NCBI RefSeq assembly: GCF_020165985.1 | Contig: NZ_JAIUKZ010000011.1 | Span: 62,001 to 126,000 of the forward strand | Length of the DNA: 64,000 bases | Source of the DNA: Bacillus sp. RAR_GA_16 | Lineage (GTDB): Bacteria; Bacillota; Bacilli; Bacillales; Guptibacillaceae | Direction of reading: 5' to 3' | Shown here: in pieces, positions 63,593-64,000 of the stretch | Position numbering within the stretch: the stretch's first letter is position 1 | Layout: the number at the start of each line of letters is the position of its first letter | Program-made: the position numbers and the translations under genes | The notes under the pieces: generated by a model | Databases searched by the model: none | Told to the model about the DNA's origin: nothing | Seen by the model: only the letters and a program-made list of their open reading frames with translations

Positions 63593-64000
63593 TTATTCTC
63601 TTTTAAAACCTTCTCCTAATACTTCTGTGGCATTCGAGACGATCACAAAGGCGGAAGGATCGACACCTTTTACGAGTTCTTTTAATTTGGTCACTTCATT
63701 CTGTGCAACCACAACCATAAGAATAGGACGCTTATCGTTCGTATAACCACCTTGACCAGATATTCTTGTTACTCCTCGATCAATGACGGTAATAATTCCT
63801 TCTCGCAACTCTTCTTCTTTGTCAGAAATAATGAGTGCCATTTTAGAATAGCCAAGGCCAAGCTGAACCACATCAATGGTTTTCCCTGTTAAATACATCG
63901 CTATCAAGGCATAAAGTGCTTCTTCAAGGCTAAATACAAAAGCGGAAGCCACGACGATCAGGCCATCGATCATAAATACGCATGTTCCAAGCGAAACTCC
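63593..64000 (-). CDS. yvjA: YitT-family membrane protein, C-terminal part (cut by window edge)
   Basis: The frame is open through base 64000 and continues outside. The visible 135 residues contain the last membrane helix (GLIVVASAFVFSLEEALYALIAMYLTGK) and a complete DUF2179 domain (about the last 85 residues, KMALIISDKEEELREGIITVIDRGVTRI). Place next to cccB matches yvjA of B. subtilis. An internal ATG at 63973 is not the start. Confidence 0.88.
   Translation of the reverse strand, partial: GVSLGTCVFMIDGLIVVASAFVFSLEEALYALIAMYLTGKTIDVVQLGLGYSKMALIISDKEEELREGIITVIDRGVTRISGQGGYTNDKRPILMVVVAQNEVTKLKELVKGVDPSAFVIVSNATEVLGEGFKRE

Overview
The window is a stretch of a Bacillaceae (Firmicutes, Bacillales) chromosome. 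It has low-to-moderate GC, strong AGGAGG-type ribosome binding sites, many GTG and TTG starts, and a gene order that closely follows one arm of the Bacillus subtilis map. Markers include cggR-gapA-pgk-tpiA-gpmI-eno, secG-est-rnr-smpB-ssrA, clpP-crh-whiA-yvcK-rapZ-yvcI-trxB-yvcD, hisZGDBHAF(IE), hprK-lgt-yvoD-ppaX-yvoF, csbA/uvrBA and minJ-ctpB-ftsEX-cccB. The genus cannot be fixed from the sequence alone. Almost everything is housekeeping backbone; there is no prophage, insertion sequence or CRISPR array.

Layout: 1-2.1 kb, 3'-truncated ilvD with a CodY-type box, plus a small Cys-rich DUF1540 gene. 2.1-6.2 kb, an accessory-looking patch: a repetitive glycine/QATG protein, a DJ-1/PfpI protein divergent from a LysR regulator, a carboxymuconolactone-decarboxylase-like protein, and a PadR-DUF4188 pair. 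6.2-10.9 kb, tmRNA, smpB, rnr, est and secG. 11.2-18.3 kb, the lower-glycolysis operon under CggR, whose tandem operator is visible. 18.4-22.5 kb, a glutaredoxin-like gene, rpoN, a holin-like small membrane protein, tRNA-Arg(CCG), an unknown gene, clpP with a CtsR operator, and crh. 22.7-29.5 kb, whiA, yvcK, rapZ, a Nudix gene, trxB, a TPR protein and a 45-residue membrane peptide. 29.5-36 kb, a compact histidine operon. 36-42 kb, a Ca2+/H+ antiporter, methionine aminopeptidase, and the hprK-lgt-yvoD-ppaX-yvoF operon. 42.3-47.4 kb, the glycerol regulon glpP-glpF-glpK-glpD. 47.5-49.4 kb, yvlD/yvlB/yvlA-like envelope genes. 49.4-56.7 kb, uvrBA, a TauE-type permease, csbA, an acyl-CoA thioesterase and a short Rok-like protein. 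56.9-64 kb, minJ, ctpB, a CwlO-like M23 hydrolase, ftsX, ftsE, cccB and a 5'-truncated YitT-family gene.

The strongest anomaly is in the glycerol regulon. Both glpF and glpK, adjacent and co-transcribed, carry a single-base insertion that breaks an otherwise full-length frame. In both cases removing one base restores a GATC tetranucleotide. Regulation of the regulon is otherwise intact and readable: a perfect-consensus cre over the glpFK -35, and two terminator leaders (glpF, glpD) with the same basal stem but different apical stems, as expected for GlpP antitermination. Other points of note are a 114-residue Rok-like protein without the usual long linker, a six-copy QATG repeat protein, and two genes of under 55 codons found by reading the sequence.
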